A DNA stretch of 64,000 bases, taken from assembly GCA_029204225.1 (NCBI GenBank), contig CM055092.1:28045859-28109858 (forward strand), read 5' to 3'. Below the pieces are notes generated by a model. That model was given only the letters and a program-made list of their open reading frames with translations. It was not told the DNA's origin and made no database searches. Shown here piece by piece: positions 10,634-20,735 of this stretch (position 1 is its first letter; the number at the start of each line of letters is the position of its first letter). A program made the translations under genes and the position numbers. The DNA is from Diphasiastrum complanatum. Lineage: Eukaryota; Streptophyta; Lycopodiopsida; Lycopodiales; Lycopodiaceae.

Positions 10634-12412
10634 ACAGATCCAGGCATCAACGACCTCGTTAAGTCAGGTCATACATTTGTTATCTATGCTCAATATGTAA
10701 GTTGACTTTACAAGTCTCCCATACCAGATTATGGATGACTATGAAAATTTTGACCTAAATTTTTTATTCAAAATTTCAGAAGATACACTAGATAATATTT
10801 AGACACATGAATGAGTCGTGACAAAGATTTCAAAAGCGCAACAGTGAAGTGCCGAGGTAGAAGTGTCTACATGAATGGATAGTTTTCCCCGGAGATATGT
10901 TGTAGTTACCTGAAATCCAGAGTTATAGACAGCTTCTGTACTGTGCCATTAATTTGATTTTTCTTGTGGATTCAAGAAACAGCGTTTCGCTGTCAAAGTA
11001 TTACCTGCTATGGACTCGTCCTAGAGAACCTGTTGAAATTTATTGAAAGCTGCTGGTGTTTGCAGGTAGTTACATGAAACGGAGGTCATGGCTTGTCTAA
11101 TATCAACCTTAAGCGCTGGTGTAGCTATTCCTATTTATCGCCTTAGCCTAAAAAAAATTGCTGAGATATCACCTTAGCATTTAACAAGATTTTGCATGCA
11201 ATGTTTCGTTGTGCAAATCGCATGCAATTATCAATCTCAAAGACCAGTAAAACAAACTATTGCTGACATTTTCCATGACGTTCCATTTATCGGAAGAGTC
11301 CATCTAAAGACTAAGATACTAATCCAAGTTTACTGCAAATAAAACCCAGTGGTGCATCTAAATTAATAACGCCTAGTATAACAGATAGTTTTGCGATTAA
11401 CTGCAGATATATAGGACTGGTAAATTCTTGTATAAACTTTCAATAAGGCTGTGCGGCTTCTACTACCCCTGTCATGAGATTTGGATTGGAAATCTTGTGC
11501 AGCTTCTGTCCACACAACCTCTGTTGTTGAAGGGACTCTGATCCCTTTCTGCGTGTTTCACATATCACACGTTAGATCCGTTGATATTAATCCATCCTCT
11601 GCATTGCCACTATAGCTTGCAGCATCAAACTTTCAACTCCACCATGTTAAGACGCAAACATTAATACTAGATTGAAGCTATCTTCTGTCTGTACCTCAAG
11701 TTCTTCCTCAATGATAATTCTGTTCACCACCTCTCATTGGGAGAGGGGAGTTAATAGATGAGTCTTGCTGAGACTTGAATGTAATATTTCAAATAGTAAT
11801 TGACTATACACTCCGCTCGTAAATGGAGGGAGCAGGCTAAAATACTGCTGAGCGACGTTATTTATTTTGCAGCAATGGCTCCAAAAACCCAATCATCTTG
11901 TTAGAGTATAAGAGTCTGCTACTAAGACCAGACTGATTGCTGACACTAAGTAACCAGGATTTGCTCACTCTGTTCTCTCACCCAGATTCCATTCCAATTT
12001 CTTTGGATCTTAGATACTATATCAGATATAAGAATATTTTGATGTTGCCTTGAGGCTCGAACTCTTTCTAGACAAATGAGCCATATATCACTTTTGGACA
12101 GTATTTCACCATTCCAGCATCAAATTAACTTACAAAAATACAGTAGGGAATGAAGCATCTAGCTTCATTTATAATTCAATTTCTTACTCTTTACACCAAG
12201 AAAAGTGTAAGAGTCAAGAGGTAGTCTATCCCACTTTTCTACCCAGACAAAATGTGGACAATGAATTTATGAACATCAGATAATGTCTACTGACAAAGAA
12301 AATATATCTACTGATAATTTGAACAAGCATCACAACATTTAGAGATTGCACTTTTAGCTGAAAAATTGTAACTCGTCTATATTATCAAAATCGAGTATAC
12401 ATCAGAAATTTC
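10634..12412. other. 3' flank of the ZF-HD gene, no further gene
   Basis: The first few hundred bases are presumably the 3' untranslated region. The rest is AT-rich non-coding DNA with no open frame longer than about 60 codons. No repeat copy within the window was recognised until 12413. Confidence 0.5.
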
Positions 12413-12480
12413 TTTTGAGCGCTGTCTATTTTCTAGATTAGCGCATCGTTGCGTTCAGGACTGTGTATCTGTGTATATAT
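12413..12480 (-). repeat. short relic of the 46107-type LTR
   Basis: TTGAGCGCTGTCTATTTTC followed by AGATTAGCGC closely matches the inverted LTR copy at 54045-54075 and, on the opposite strand, 46490-46530. Only about 70 bases are retained, so this is a fragment of the same LTR family. Confidence 0.6.
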
Positions 12481-12589
12481 TATGCATGTCTATCCAATAC
12501 ATATATCATACTGGATTAAATCACAAGATTTGATTAGCTAAAAGTTTAGTTATAAACGGTCGTTAACTGTTTCTTTGTTAACGTTGCAT

Positions 12590-13382
12590 GGAGGCGATGG
12601 ATTGTGATAGTTTAAAAACTTCACGCCCAAGTAGCTGAGGTCCAATAGTTCATCCATGCCCGGTATGTCGTCTTGGAGTTAGCTTGTGGATGCCCGATTA
12701 GTAGGTGTGGTCCGATAGAGAGAACTGTAAGGAGAGACAGAAAAACACCAAAGCTTTGAAATGTAGAAACACAAGGTCTATTTAGATTAGTTCTTTTTGT
12801 CTGCCCATATGATTCAGGATGATAAAAAAACTAAAACTAAGAGAAGTTTCTAGTTTTTGAAATATTGTTGACCAAAAGTGACCTGTAAACTTAGGATCTC
12901 TATCACTAACAATGTCACTCGGCAGTCCATACAACCGAAATAATCTTTCAACAAAGATCTAGGCTAAATCAAAAATCTTAATAGTTGACTTAAATGGTAT
13001 GAAAAATGGTTAACTAATCCACAACAACCCAAATCGAATCATTTTGTCGTTGGGTCTTCCCAACTACAAAATCCATCTATATGCTTTCCCATATCTTATC
13101 ACGGATATCCAATGGATGCATCAAATCACCAGCCTTAAGGCATTCAGCCTTTGCTAGTTGACAAGGCTTGGATTTAATCACATATGACTCGACTTATGGC
13201 TTGAGTTTTGGCCAATAAAACTCTCTTTTGACCAAGTCAAGAGTCCTGTGTATACCGGGATGTCCTGCACAGGGTATGCCATGACTTTCAAACAAAATCT
13301 TACGTTTGAGCTCATCATCTCCAGGCACACAAACCTTCTCACTCAGAAATAGCAATCCATCTCGAATGGTATACTGTTCCAC
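12590..13382 (-). pseudogene. gypsy C integrase, broken
   Basis: The zinc-binding domain lies at 13194-13382, with GHPGIHRTLDLVKREFYWP carrying the histidines. The core continues on the minus strand to about 12600 through many stops, with recognisable pieces such as LMHPLDIRDKIWE, MDFVVGKTQRQND and a degenerate HPESYGQTKRTN (usually HPQTDGQTERVN). It is heavily mutated. No chromodomain could be recognised downstream. Confidence 0.75.
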
Positions 13383-13466
13383 AATCTTCTTATCTTTCTT
13401 TGTTAGTTGAGTCCCTTGTGAACCTGACTCAACACTGTCCTCATTTCTTCCGATTCAAACAATGTT

Positions 13467-13858
13467 TCAAATATGACCAAAATGGGAATCGGTTTCATAT
13501 TTTTCTCTCATCAAAAGATATAGATCCGTAGAAATATGGGTGAATGACAGCTCGTTCAATTCACCAATCCGACTAAGAGCATTTGCAACTTGATTCGAGC
13601 TACCTCTTATATAACGGATTTCATGATCGAATTCCTGCATCAATTTAGCCCATCGGCTTTCCTCCTCCAAAGATCATGTTGATTGCAAAAATACTTAAGA
13701 GGCTGGTGATCCGAATAGACTATAAACTTACTACCATACAAGTAGTGTCTCCAGGTCTTAAGTGCATGGATAGCTGCAAATAATTCATTTTGTTGTGTGG
13801 TATAACGCAACTGAGGACCAGTGAATTTTTTGCTTTCAAACGATAGTGTCCTATCCAT
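13467..13858 (-). pseudogene. gypsy C RNase H, broken
   Basis: The first half (13640-13858) reads LSFESKKFTGPQLRYTTQQ, LFAAIHALKTWRHYLYGSKF and YSDHQPLKYF. The second half (13467-13670), in another frame, reads RWAKLMQEFDHEIRYIRGSS and NQVANALSR. Together these cover a complete RNase H domain split by one frameshift. Confidence 0.88.
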
Positions 13859-13878
13859 TTGTAAAAGAACTGCTCCAA

Positions 13879-14992
13879 TTACAGTATCACTTGCGTCCCA
13901 GTTCTCATGACGTAAGGTAAATCTGGATTTGCAATTTGGAGCATGGGAGCTGAAACAATCAGAGTTTTAAGTTTCTCAAAACACCGATTCAATTCCTCGT
14001 TCCAAACAACAAGTGGACTAGGTTGATTTCTCTTTCTCTTTTTATTAACACTCCCTTTTGTTAGATTATTGAGAAGAGCTGCTACCTTAGCATAATCCTC
14101 AATAAATCTCATAAAGAAAACCGTAAATCCTAAAAATGCTTTAACTTGCCTCATAGTTTGCGGAATCGGCCAATCAACTACTATCTTGAATTTATCCTCG
14201 TCAATCTTGATCCCATAAACAATGATCTTATGACCGAGATAAACCAACTCATGCTTAAAGAATTCACACTTGGATTCCTTAGCATAGAGTCACTCCTGTC
14301 GGAGTTTCATTAAGACAATTCTCAAGTGCTCTATGTGTTCCTCAAAGGTCTTACTGTGGACGAGAATATCATCTAGGAATACTACCATGAACTTTTTCAA
14401 ATGGACAAAACAAACCGTTCATCATTTGCTGGAATGTCACTGGAGCATTCGTTAACCCAAATGGCAACACTAAGAACCCAAATCTAGTACAAAATCTTGT
14501 CTTTTGGACATCTTCTGATTCAATTCTTATCTGATGGTACCATGTCCTGAGATCTATCTTAGTGAAATACTGAGCTCCATCCAAGCGATCTACAAGGTCA
14601 TCTATCCTGGGAAATAGCTATTTATTTTTTACAGTCACCTTATTCAACCCATTGTAATCCACGCACATCCGAAAACCTCCATCTTTCTTCGCTTTCATAA
14701 AAACATGAGCGCCCCATGGTGATTTACTAGGTTTATATGTCTCATCCTCAGATAGTTTTCTATTTGATTTGAAATCTCTATCTCCTTTCTGAGAGAACCT
14801 ATAAGGCTGTTTAGAGATAGGTTGACTTCTTGGAATTAACTCTATCATGTGGTCTAATGACCCAGATGTGGTAAACCATGAGGTAATTCTGATGGAAAAA
14901 ACATCTTCAAATTCACTAATGATCTGATTTTTCTTTGCTTGTTTGCGATCTAAACTCAACGCGATTGCCAGTTGGCTAGAAACTGCTGGCAT
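13879..14992 (-). pseudogene. gypsy C reverse transcriptase, broken
   Basis: From the 5' side: [40 protein letters not shown] and [14 protein letters not shown] (14618-14992). Next come [16 protein letters not shown] and [19 protein letters not shown] (14369-14584), the catalytic FLDD box near 14380 in a shifted frame, then the connection at 13879-14247 (VYLGHKI, QVKAFLGF). At least two frameshifts are present. The segment just before 14958 is foreign (copia LTR), so the first amino acids of the 14618-14992 frame belong to the LTR. Confidence 0.9.
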
Positions 14993-15489
14993 TCATCCAG
15001 TTCCTTCTCAGAAATTAATTACTGATAAGCGGTGACATTTGGCTGTAAACATTCTATCTGCATAAATGAACATAGACCGTCACTCTGTAGAAATGAACGT
15101 AAACTACCACAGGCGACAGTGTCGCAAAAAGGCGAAAAATGTGACACTGCATTTTTATTCGTGATTTTTGATAGGCGAAAAATCCGAAAAGGTGACACTG
15201 CATTTTTATACGCAATTCCTCACAGGCGAAAAATGCGAAAAGGCAACACTGCATTTTTAGACGCAATTCCTGACAAGCAAAAAAGGCAACACTGCATTTT
15301 TACACGCAATTTTTGACAGGCAAAAAAGCCGACACTATTGTCGAACTCCGTGTAATTCTATAGCTATTTAGAAACACTTGTGTTTTTGCAAACTGTGAAA
15401 AGACATGGGAAAATTTGCAGAATTGGATAAACAATTGGACGAAGATTAAAACCGATTAGTCGATTAGTAGGAAGGAGAATAATCCAACA
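14958..15489 (-). repeat. 3' LTR of the nested copia element, truncated
   Basis: Read on the minus strand it begins TGTTGGATTATTCTCC at 15489 and is alignable with 20449 down to about 19921. It stops at about 14958, where gypsy RT sequence resumes. The 5' copy continues for another 650 bases, so the end of this LTR appears to have been deleted together with the adjacent gypsy protease-RT linker. Confidence 0.85.
15118..15330. repeat. minisatellite inside the 3' LTR
   Basis: About four to five degenerate units of roughly 40-55 bp, each built from GACACTGCATTTTT, a CGCAATTC-like word, and GACAGGCGAAAAA. The same array is present in the other LTR at about 20078-20290. Confidence 0.85.
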
Positions 15490-15500
15490 CTCTCCCTTAA
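15490..15500 (-). promoter_or_regulatory. polypurine tract of the copia element
   Basis: On the minus strand TTAAGGGAGAG directly precedes the LTR start TGTTGG. This is the expected position and composition of the plus-strand primer of an LTR retrotransposon. Confidence 0.75.
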
Positions 15501-15907
15501 TCTGAATCCATGAATGCCTTGACCTTTAGACTTAGTTCCACACAAAATCTTCTATGTGCTTCCAAGCTTGTTGCTTTGGTAAGAATATCTGCTGTCATAT
15601 CTTGTGTTCTACAATATTGCAATCTGACCTCCTCGTTGAGAACTTTGCTTCTGACGAAGTAATACTTGAGTTCAATGTGCTTACTCCTAGAATGCTTCTT
15701 GGTTTCCAAGGGAAGGCTCGAACTTGAGACCAAAGAAACTTTGGATGTCAAGCTAACCAATTGAGCCAACTCCCTTGTTACTCCTAGAATGAAATTTGGG
15801 GTTGGCTGACAAGGCAATGGCACTTTGATTATCACAAAATAATGTCGTCGAAGCATAGTTCCTCAACCAAATTGCTTCCTTTGTAGCTTGAGAGGCTGCG
15901 ATTTGAA
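15497..15907 (-). pseudogene. copia RNase H, interrupted by a SINE-like insertion
   Basis: Upstream of the insertion the minus strand reads LFCDNQSAIALSANPKFHSR. Downstream it reads HSRSKHIELKYYFVRSKVL, VRLQYCRTQDMTADILTKA and ends at 15497. These are the RNase H C-terminal motifs of Ty1/copia. The duplicated HSRS codons mark the 14-bp target duplication of the insertion at 15695-15777. The domain's first part is missing because LGIQI of the RT jumps directly to AASQATKEAIWLRN. Confidence 0.88.
15681..15791 (-). mobile_element. tRNA-derived SINE-like insertion with 14-bp target duplication
   Basis: The plus-strand word TTACTCCTAGAATG occurs at 15681-15694 and again at 15778-15791, flanking an 83-bp insertion that splits the RNase H motif. 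Read on the minus strand the insertion starts AAGGGAGTTGGCTCAATTGG. It contains a perfect RNA polymerase III box A (TGGCTCAATTGG, 15757-15768) and box B (GTTCGAGCC, 15715-15723), 33 bases apart, and it ends with TTCCCTT, able to pair with its start as in an acceptor stem. It is most simply a very short tRNA-derived SINE or a retroposed tRNA-like RNA. Confidence 0.75.
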
Positions 15908-16642
15908 TACCAAGGCAAAAATGAGCTTCGCCCAGATCGGTCATGTCGAATTCGGAAGATAGCATTGTCTTGACCTCTTTTATCTGATCGGTATTGTTGC
16001 TGAAAATCAATGTATCATCCACGTATAAAGTGATAATGATAAAAGACTGCAACATTGTCTTGAAGTAAACATTCAAATCTGAAGAGCTTGGCATGTAGCC
16101 ATGATCAATAAGGAAAGTATTGATCTTTTGAAACCATGCTCGAGCAGATTGCTTCAAGCCATAAAGTGCCTTATGGAGTTTACACACATGATTGTGTTTA
16201 CCCTCGATAATATAACCTTTGGGTTGCACTATGTAAATGTCTTCTTCAATAACTCCATTGAGATATGTTGTCTATACATCCATTTGATGTATTTCCAAAT
16301 CTGCTGCAGCAGGGAACGATAATAAAAGTCGAATAGAAGAATGTTTGACTACTGGAATGAAGGTCTCAGTATAATCGACGTTGTATACCTGAGAAAAACC
16401 TCTGGCGACAAGTCGGGCTTTTCTTTTGTCGATGCTTCCATCTGCTTTGTACTTGACTTTGAAAATCCATTTGCAATCAAATACGTTTCTGCTAGCAGGT
16501 AATTCGACAATTGTCCATGTTTGGTTCTTGATAAGAGATGAATATTCTTTATCCATAGCTTCTTTCTAGAGATCCGAATCAAGCTGACTGAGTGCCTCTT
16601 GGGCATATGTCGGTTCCTGAACAAGGTAGGCTGTAGACTCAT
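15908..16642 (-). pseudogene. copia reverse transcriptase, broken
   Basis: 16272-16556 carries WTIVELPASRNVFDCKWIFK, KARLVARGFSQ and DYTETFIPVV. The rest (down to 15908) carries VCKLHKALYGLKQSARAWF, the catalytic LYVDD box, and DLGEAHFCLGIQI. A frame change lies between the halves near 16270. After CLGIQI the normal RT connection and the early RNase H are absent, an in-frame internal deletion of well over a hundred residues judged from family length. Confidence 0.92.
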
Positions 16643-16687
16643 CGATATACTTGTGAGGTGGTCTGCTAGTTCTTGATGATCTTCTGG

Positions 16688-17976
16688 TTAATAGAGGTTG
16701 ATAGTTTCCATCATATTGTAGTTGCTGAACTGCAACATCATCATCTTCTGATTCGCTGCTGTAGGTTGTTCGGGAAGAGTAGAAGAGCTCGGGCTTTCAA
16801 TGGGTATAGTCGACTGAGGAACTGGTAGGTTCAATATGTCAGGTGAAGCTGATAGGTCGGCTGAACGGGCTGTGCCTTTTCCCTTGAGATCTTGAAACTG
16901 ATCTTCAATGAAGATGACATCCCGGCTAATGAATATTTGTGACTCGATAGGATCAAACAACTTGTAGGCTTGATCTGAAGTAGTGTAGCTGATGAAAATA
17001 CCTTTGATACTCTGGAAGTCAAGCTTCTTTTTGAGATCACGAAGAATCTGCACACAAGCAGTACATCCAAACACTCGTAAGTTTGATAGAGAAGGTTTGG
17101 TTCTTGTCCAAACTTCGAATGGTGTTTTGCCTGAGAGACCTTTAGTAGGACATCTGTTCTGAATATAGGTTGTCGTTGAAACACCTTCAGCCCAGAAGGA
17201 CTTCGGAAGTGTAGCATGTGATAATATGCACTTTGCCGATCTAGGGTTCTATTCTTTCTCTCTACAAGACCATTTGATTGAGGCAAAATATAGGAGGTGA
17301 TGTATTGTTGCTCAATGTTGTTGTTAAGGCAATACTCGAATTCGGTGGAGATGTATTTTCCCCCGATATATGATCTCAATGCTTTGATTCTTTTGCCAGT
17401 TTGATTCTCAGTGTGCTCTTTAAATTGACTGAATTTGGTGAAGGCCTCTAATTTCTGCTTAATGAAATAAACAGTTGTTCTTCTAGAGAACTCGTCAATG
17501 AAAGAAATGAAATACTTTGCATCTAATAATGAAGGAGTTTGCATAGGTCCACAAATATCCAAATGAACAACATCTAACAGATCTTTTGCTACATGCCTAT
17601 GGTTTGATCTAAAAGGAATCCTAGCCTGCTTTCCAAAGATGTAGCTATGATAGACAGGGGACCTTACCAGTAGGATAGTGAGATCAAAAACCATGGATTG
17701 TCTAGACACGTTCAAAACAGATGCATAATTCAAGTGTCCTAAAGGATGATGCCATAGTAATGCTTTATTGACAAGAACAGAGGTTTTCAAGGCTTGAGTA
17801 GATTCAGAATAACAATGAGCCAATCTATATAAGTATCCTTGCCTCTTGCCGAGTGCAAGGATCTTGTTACTCCTATCAATAATCTTGTATTGATCATATT
17901 CGCATTCTACCTTATGACCTAAATCTGTAATTCCATTTACTGATAACATGTTTGTAGAAAGTTTAGGAACATACAA
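16688..17976 (-). pseudogene. copia integrase, catalytic Asp replaced
   Basis: The GAG-pre-integrase segment includes LLWHHPLGHLNYASV. The core shows VVHLDICGPMQTPS (first Asp) and FIDEFSRRTTVYFI. It then has LRSYIGGKYIS where the family has LRSDNGGEY, so the second catalytic Asp is a Tyr here. SNGLVERKNRTL follows with the catalytic Glu. A frameshift near 17070 leads to the C-terminal GKGTA and proline/serine-rich tail. It cannot be an active integrase. Confidence 0.92.
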
Positions 17977-18012
17977 AACCTTTGATAGTAGTTTGAAATG
18001 ATCATGCTAAAA

Positions 18013-18345
18013 TCACAATCTTACAGTACCTTCACCTTCAATAGTCTGAGTACTATTGTCACCAAGATAAACAAATTTCTTTGTGTTGTAAGGCATGTAG
18101 GAGTTGAAAATCTCACGTTGATTGGTCATATGTTGAGTTGCTCCAGAATAAAAAAAACCATGAATCATCCAAAATTGCATTTTGGTCTTTGACCATAAAT
18201 GCGCCCTCGTCCACTTCAACCTAGGGAGATGATATAACTGTGTTTGCTTGTTGATCAGGCTGCTTGGCTGCATTCTTCGCTTGGAGACTTCGGCAATCCT
18301 TGATCTCATGGTTATTGTGCTTGCAATACCTGCAAAACATCTCCT
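18013..18345 (-). pseudogene. copia zinc knuckle and protease, catalytic Asp lost
   Basis: Around 18297-18338 the minus strand encodes a CX2CX4HX4C zinc knuckle (CRYCKHNNHEIKDC). The protease follows with FYSGATQHMT, where the catalytic DSGAT of copia proteases has Tyr in place of Asp, and then LGDNSTQTIEGEGTV. It is continuous with the integrase frame downstream after a stop near 18010. Confidence 0.85.
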
Positions 18346-18427
18346 TCTTCAATTGTGGACCTGATGATTGTGCTTGACTTTGAGTCTGCTTCTGATTCGT
18401 TGCAGCCTTCTTGGAGTTTTTCTATTT

Positions 18428-18720
18428 CTATCGCTTAAAGCCTTTGTTGACATATAGAGCCTGAGAGGAGGAAGTAGACGAAACGTCTTGTCTTCTTTGA
18501 TTATCTTCTTGCAGCAACATAGTGATAACTCTGGTAAGAGTTAAATTTGAGTGTGTCGATATGATCATCACCCAGTTCTCATATGTAGAGGACAAACTTG
18601 AAAGTAATGTCATGTTTGCATCTTGATTGTCTATGACTGATCCGACAACAACCATATGTTACAAGAGACTCTTAAACTGGTTAATGTGACTCTGGAGAGA
18701 ATCACTATTAGACATCTAGA
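18428..18720 (-). pseudogene. copia gag fragment
   Basis: The minus-strand peptide includes LLSSLSSTYENWVMIIST and LTRVITMLLQED, typical of the UBN2-type gag of plant copia elements. The region 18720-19250, where the gag N-terminus should be, is rich in stops. It lies between the PBS and the zinc knuckle, as expected. Confidence 0.75.
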
Positions 18721-19250
18721 AAGTGAAATTTTTTTTTCATAAATGTAATTTGGTACTTACGTCCCTCACGTCATATAGTGAGTTCAGGATGTCCCAAACT
18801 TCTTTTGAAGTTTTAGCTTCAGCTACGTGTCCAATCTGAGTATCTGATATATTAAGGATGATGAGTGCGAAAGCTTTATCATCCTTCGATTTCCACTTTG
18901 AGTCTTATGTGTCGTCTTCAAGCTTTACTTTGGTACCTGTAACAACATCCCATAACTCATTGGCTATCAGCAAAGTCTTCATCTTAAATTTTCACAAATG
19001 ATAATTGGATCCATTCAACTTGTCTGTGATAAGACCAGCTTTACTTTGAGAATCCATCTGAAACTTAGTCTGTCGATTGTATCGATGACGCTAAAATGTA
19101 GTAATGCCAACAATAGGAAAACAATTCTTCGATACTGAACGGATGAATGAAACTGAAGAATGTAATATCAACTTGATATCGCGAAAGATATCAAGTATTA
19201 GAGCTTTTGCTCTGATATCGAAAGAGTATTATGCCTTGATAGAGATCACA

Positions 19251-19262
19251 GATCTGATACCA
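19251..19262 (-). promoter_or_regulatory. primer-binding site of the nested copia element
   Basis: On the minus strand TGGTATCAGATC matches the plant initiator-Met tRNA site TGGTATCAGAGC with one change. It abuts an LTR end in CCGCCA at 19263. Two more ATCAGAGC-like words lie nearby (about 19205-19213 and 19333-19343). This placement sets the 5' LTR length at about 1187 bp. Confidence 0.7.
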
Positions 19263-20449
19263 TGGCGGTTCAGATAAAAAAAAATAGTGATCTAGCACTG
19301 ATACTATGATAGAAGCTCTGATATAAAAATGGAATGCTCTGATACAATGTCAGAAATAGGATGGATAAATTGCAGCGAAAACTCCTACTTCTAATGCATG
19401 ACTACGCCTATCAATTTCAAACAAAGCTGTAGTGATAGAAATCACGTTCGATCTTATAGTAACTAACTTTGAAATCATCAGTACTACAGTGATTACGTTC
19501 CAAACATAAAGTATTGAATTCTCAAACAATTTCTATTAGTTACAAAAGCAATACAGAGATGCAAGCATGCTGACATATACTAAATGCAATAAGAAGATAG
19601 TATTGATTCAGAAAAATAAAATCAGATGCTAATGAGCGCAAGACAATAGCGGATAGAAACCGTGCACTCTAAGTTGTCTCTGAGTAACTGAGAATAAGTT
19701 TGAAATAAGCAACTCTGCTGATAAGCACTAGCGCAATAACAATTCTAAAATAAATCTCTAAAAGACTGAGCTAGAATGCTCAAGAGAATTCAAGCTTGAA
19801 AGCTTGATAGAAAGCTAACTATTCAATACTTGCTGATCTATTGATCAAAAACTTATTCAGATCTTGATAATTGAGATGTATGAACAGCTGATTTATACTA
19901 AGTAATTAGGTCGTCAAATGCGATTGCCAGTTGGCTGGAAACTGTTGACATTCATCCAGTTCTTTCTCAAAAATCAATTGTTGATAAGCGGTGACATTTG
20001 GCCGTAAACATTCTGTTAGCATAAATGAACATAGACTGTCACTCTGCAGAAATGAACGTAAACTACCACAGGCAATAGTGTCGCAAAAAGGCAAAAAATG
20101 TGACACTGCATTTTTACTCGTGATTTTTGACAGGCGAAAAATGCGAAAAGGCGACACTGCATTTTTACACGCAATTCTTGACAGGCAAAAAATGCGCACA
20201 GGCAACATTGCATTTTTACACGCAATTCTTGACAGGCAAAAAAGGTGACACTGCATTTTTACACGCAATTCCTAACAGGCAAAAAAGCCGACATTGTTGT
20301 CGAACTCCGTGTAATTCTGCAGACTATGTCAAAATACTTGTAATTTTACAGACTGTAAAAAGACACAAAAAAATCCGCAAAACTTTATAAACAATTGGAC
20401 GAAGATTAAAACCGATTAGTTGATTAGTAGGAAGGAGAATAATCCAACA
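19263..20449 (-). repeat. 5' LTR of the nested copia element
   Basis: On the minus strand it starts TGTTGG at 20449 and ends CA at 19263, directly next to the PBS. Its first 530 bases match the truncated 3' LTR. The outer part contains a minisatellite (about 20078-20290) of GACACTGCATTTTTACACG-type units. Alternating readings of this array give fake open frames on both strands, which should not be annotated. Confidence 0.82.
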
Positions 20450-20735
20450 AAACTTTGTATCCATGATTATTGGCTTCTGTTTCCAAGCTGAGTTTCAGCA
20501 CAAGACGAAAATTAATGAAATTACGAGTAGAACCATTAGCTAATAAAATATTTACTTTTTGATTTTTGACCGTGCCAGTTAAATGGAAAAGTTCATTAGG
20601 CAAGAAAGAAGCAATACTAAAAGAACATTTGCATTCACAATCCGTCAGGAAAATTTCCAAAGTTTTACCTTTACCTCCAGGGATTTCGATCATCTGTGCC
20701 GCAGGTTTCTTCCTTTCCGGACAAAATTTTATCAT
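20450..20735 (-). pseudogene. gypsy C aspartic protease, N-terminal half only
   Basis: The minus strand reads HLTGTVKNQKVNILLANGST followed by RNFINFRLVLKL. The pattern matches gypsy protease (LLDSGSTHNFI), with Ala-Asn replacing Asp-Ser of the active site. It is cut off after NNHGYKV by the copia 5' LTR. The remaining protease (the flap and LGVDWL region) is not found on the other side at 14958. Confidence 0.8.

Larger units (their letters stand above)
14958..20449 (-). mobile_element. nested Ty1/copia element with one full and one truncated LTR
   Basis: This minus-strand copia element is inserted in gypsy element C. Order from the right: 5' LTR (20449-19263), PBS (19262-19251), gag (about 18720-18428), protease (18309-18013), integrase (17976-16688), RT (16642-15908), RNase H, polypurine tract (15500-15490) and 3' LTR (15489-14958). 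Integrase before RT defines Ty1/copia. The 3' LTR is only about 530 bp against about 1187 bp for the 5' LTR. Internal deletions, lost catalytic residues and a SINE-like insertion show that it is old and inactive. Confidence 0.9.

Noticed and set aside
15032-15316. Open frames in the copia LTR minisatellites on both strands (also 19906-20390)
   Set aside because: They arise from reading through short tandem repeats in several frames at once. There is no conserved protein motif.
15695-15777. A functional tRNA gene
   Set aside because: Box A and box B are present, but the anticodon arm does not fold properly, the D stem is weak, and the piece is flanked by target duplications within a transposon.
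14953-20454. AGTTT on both outer sides of the copia element as its target duplication
   Set aside because: The PBS places the LTR end 650 bases further than the truncated 3' LTR reaches, and gypsy coding is missing at the boundary. A 5-base match is easily chance.
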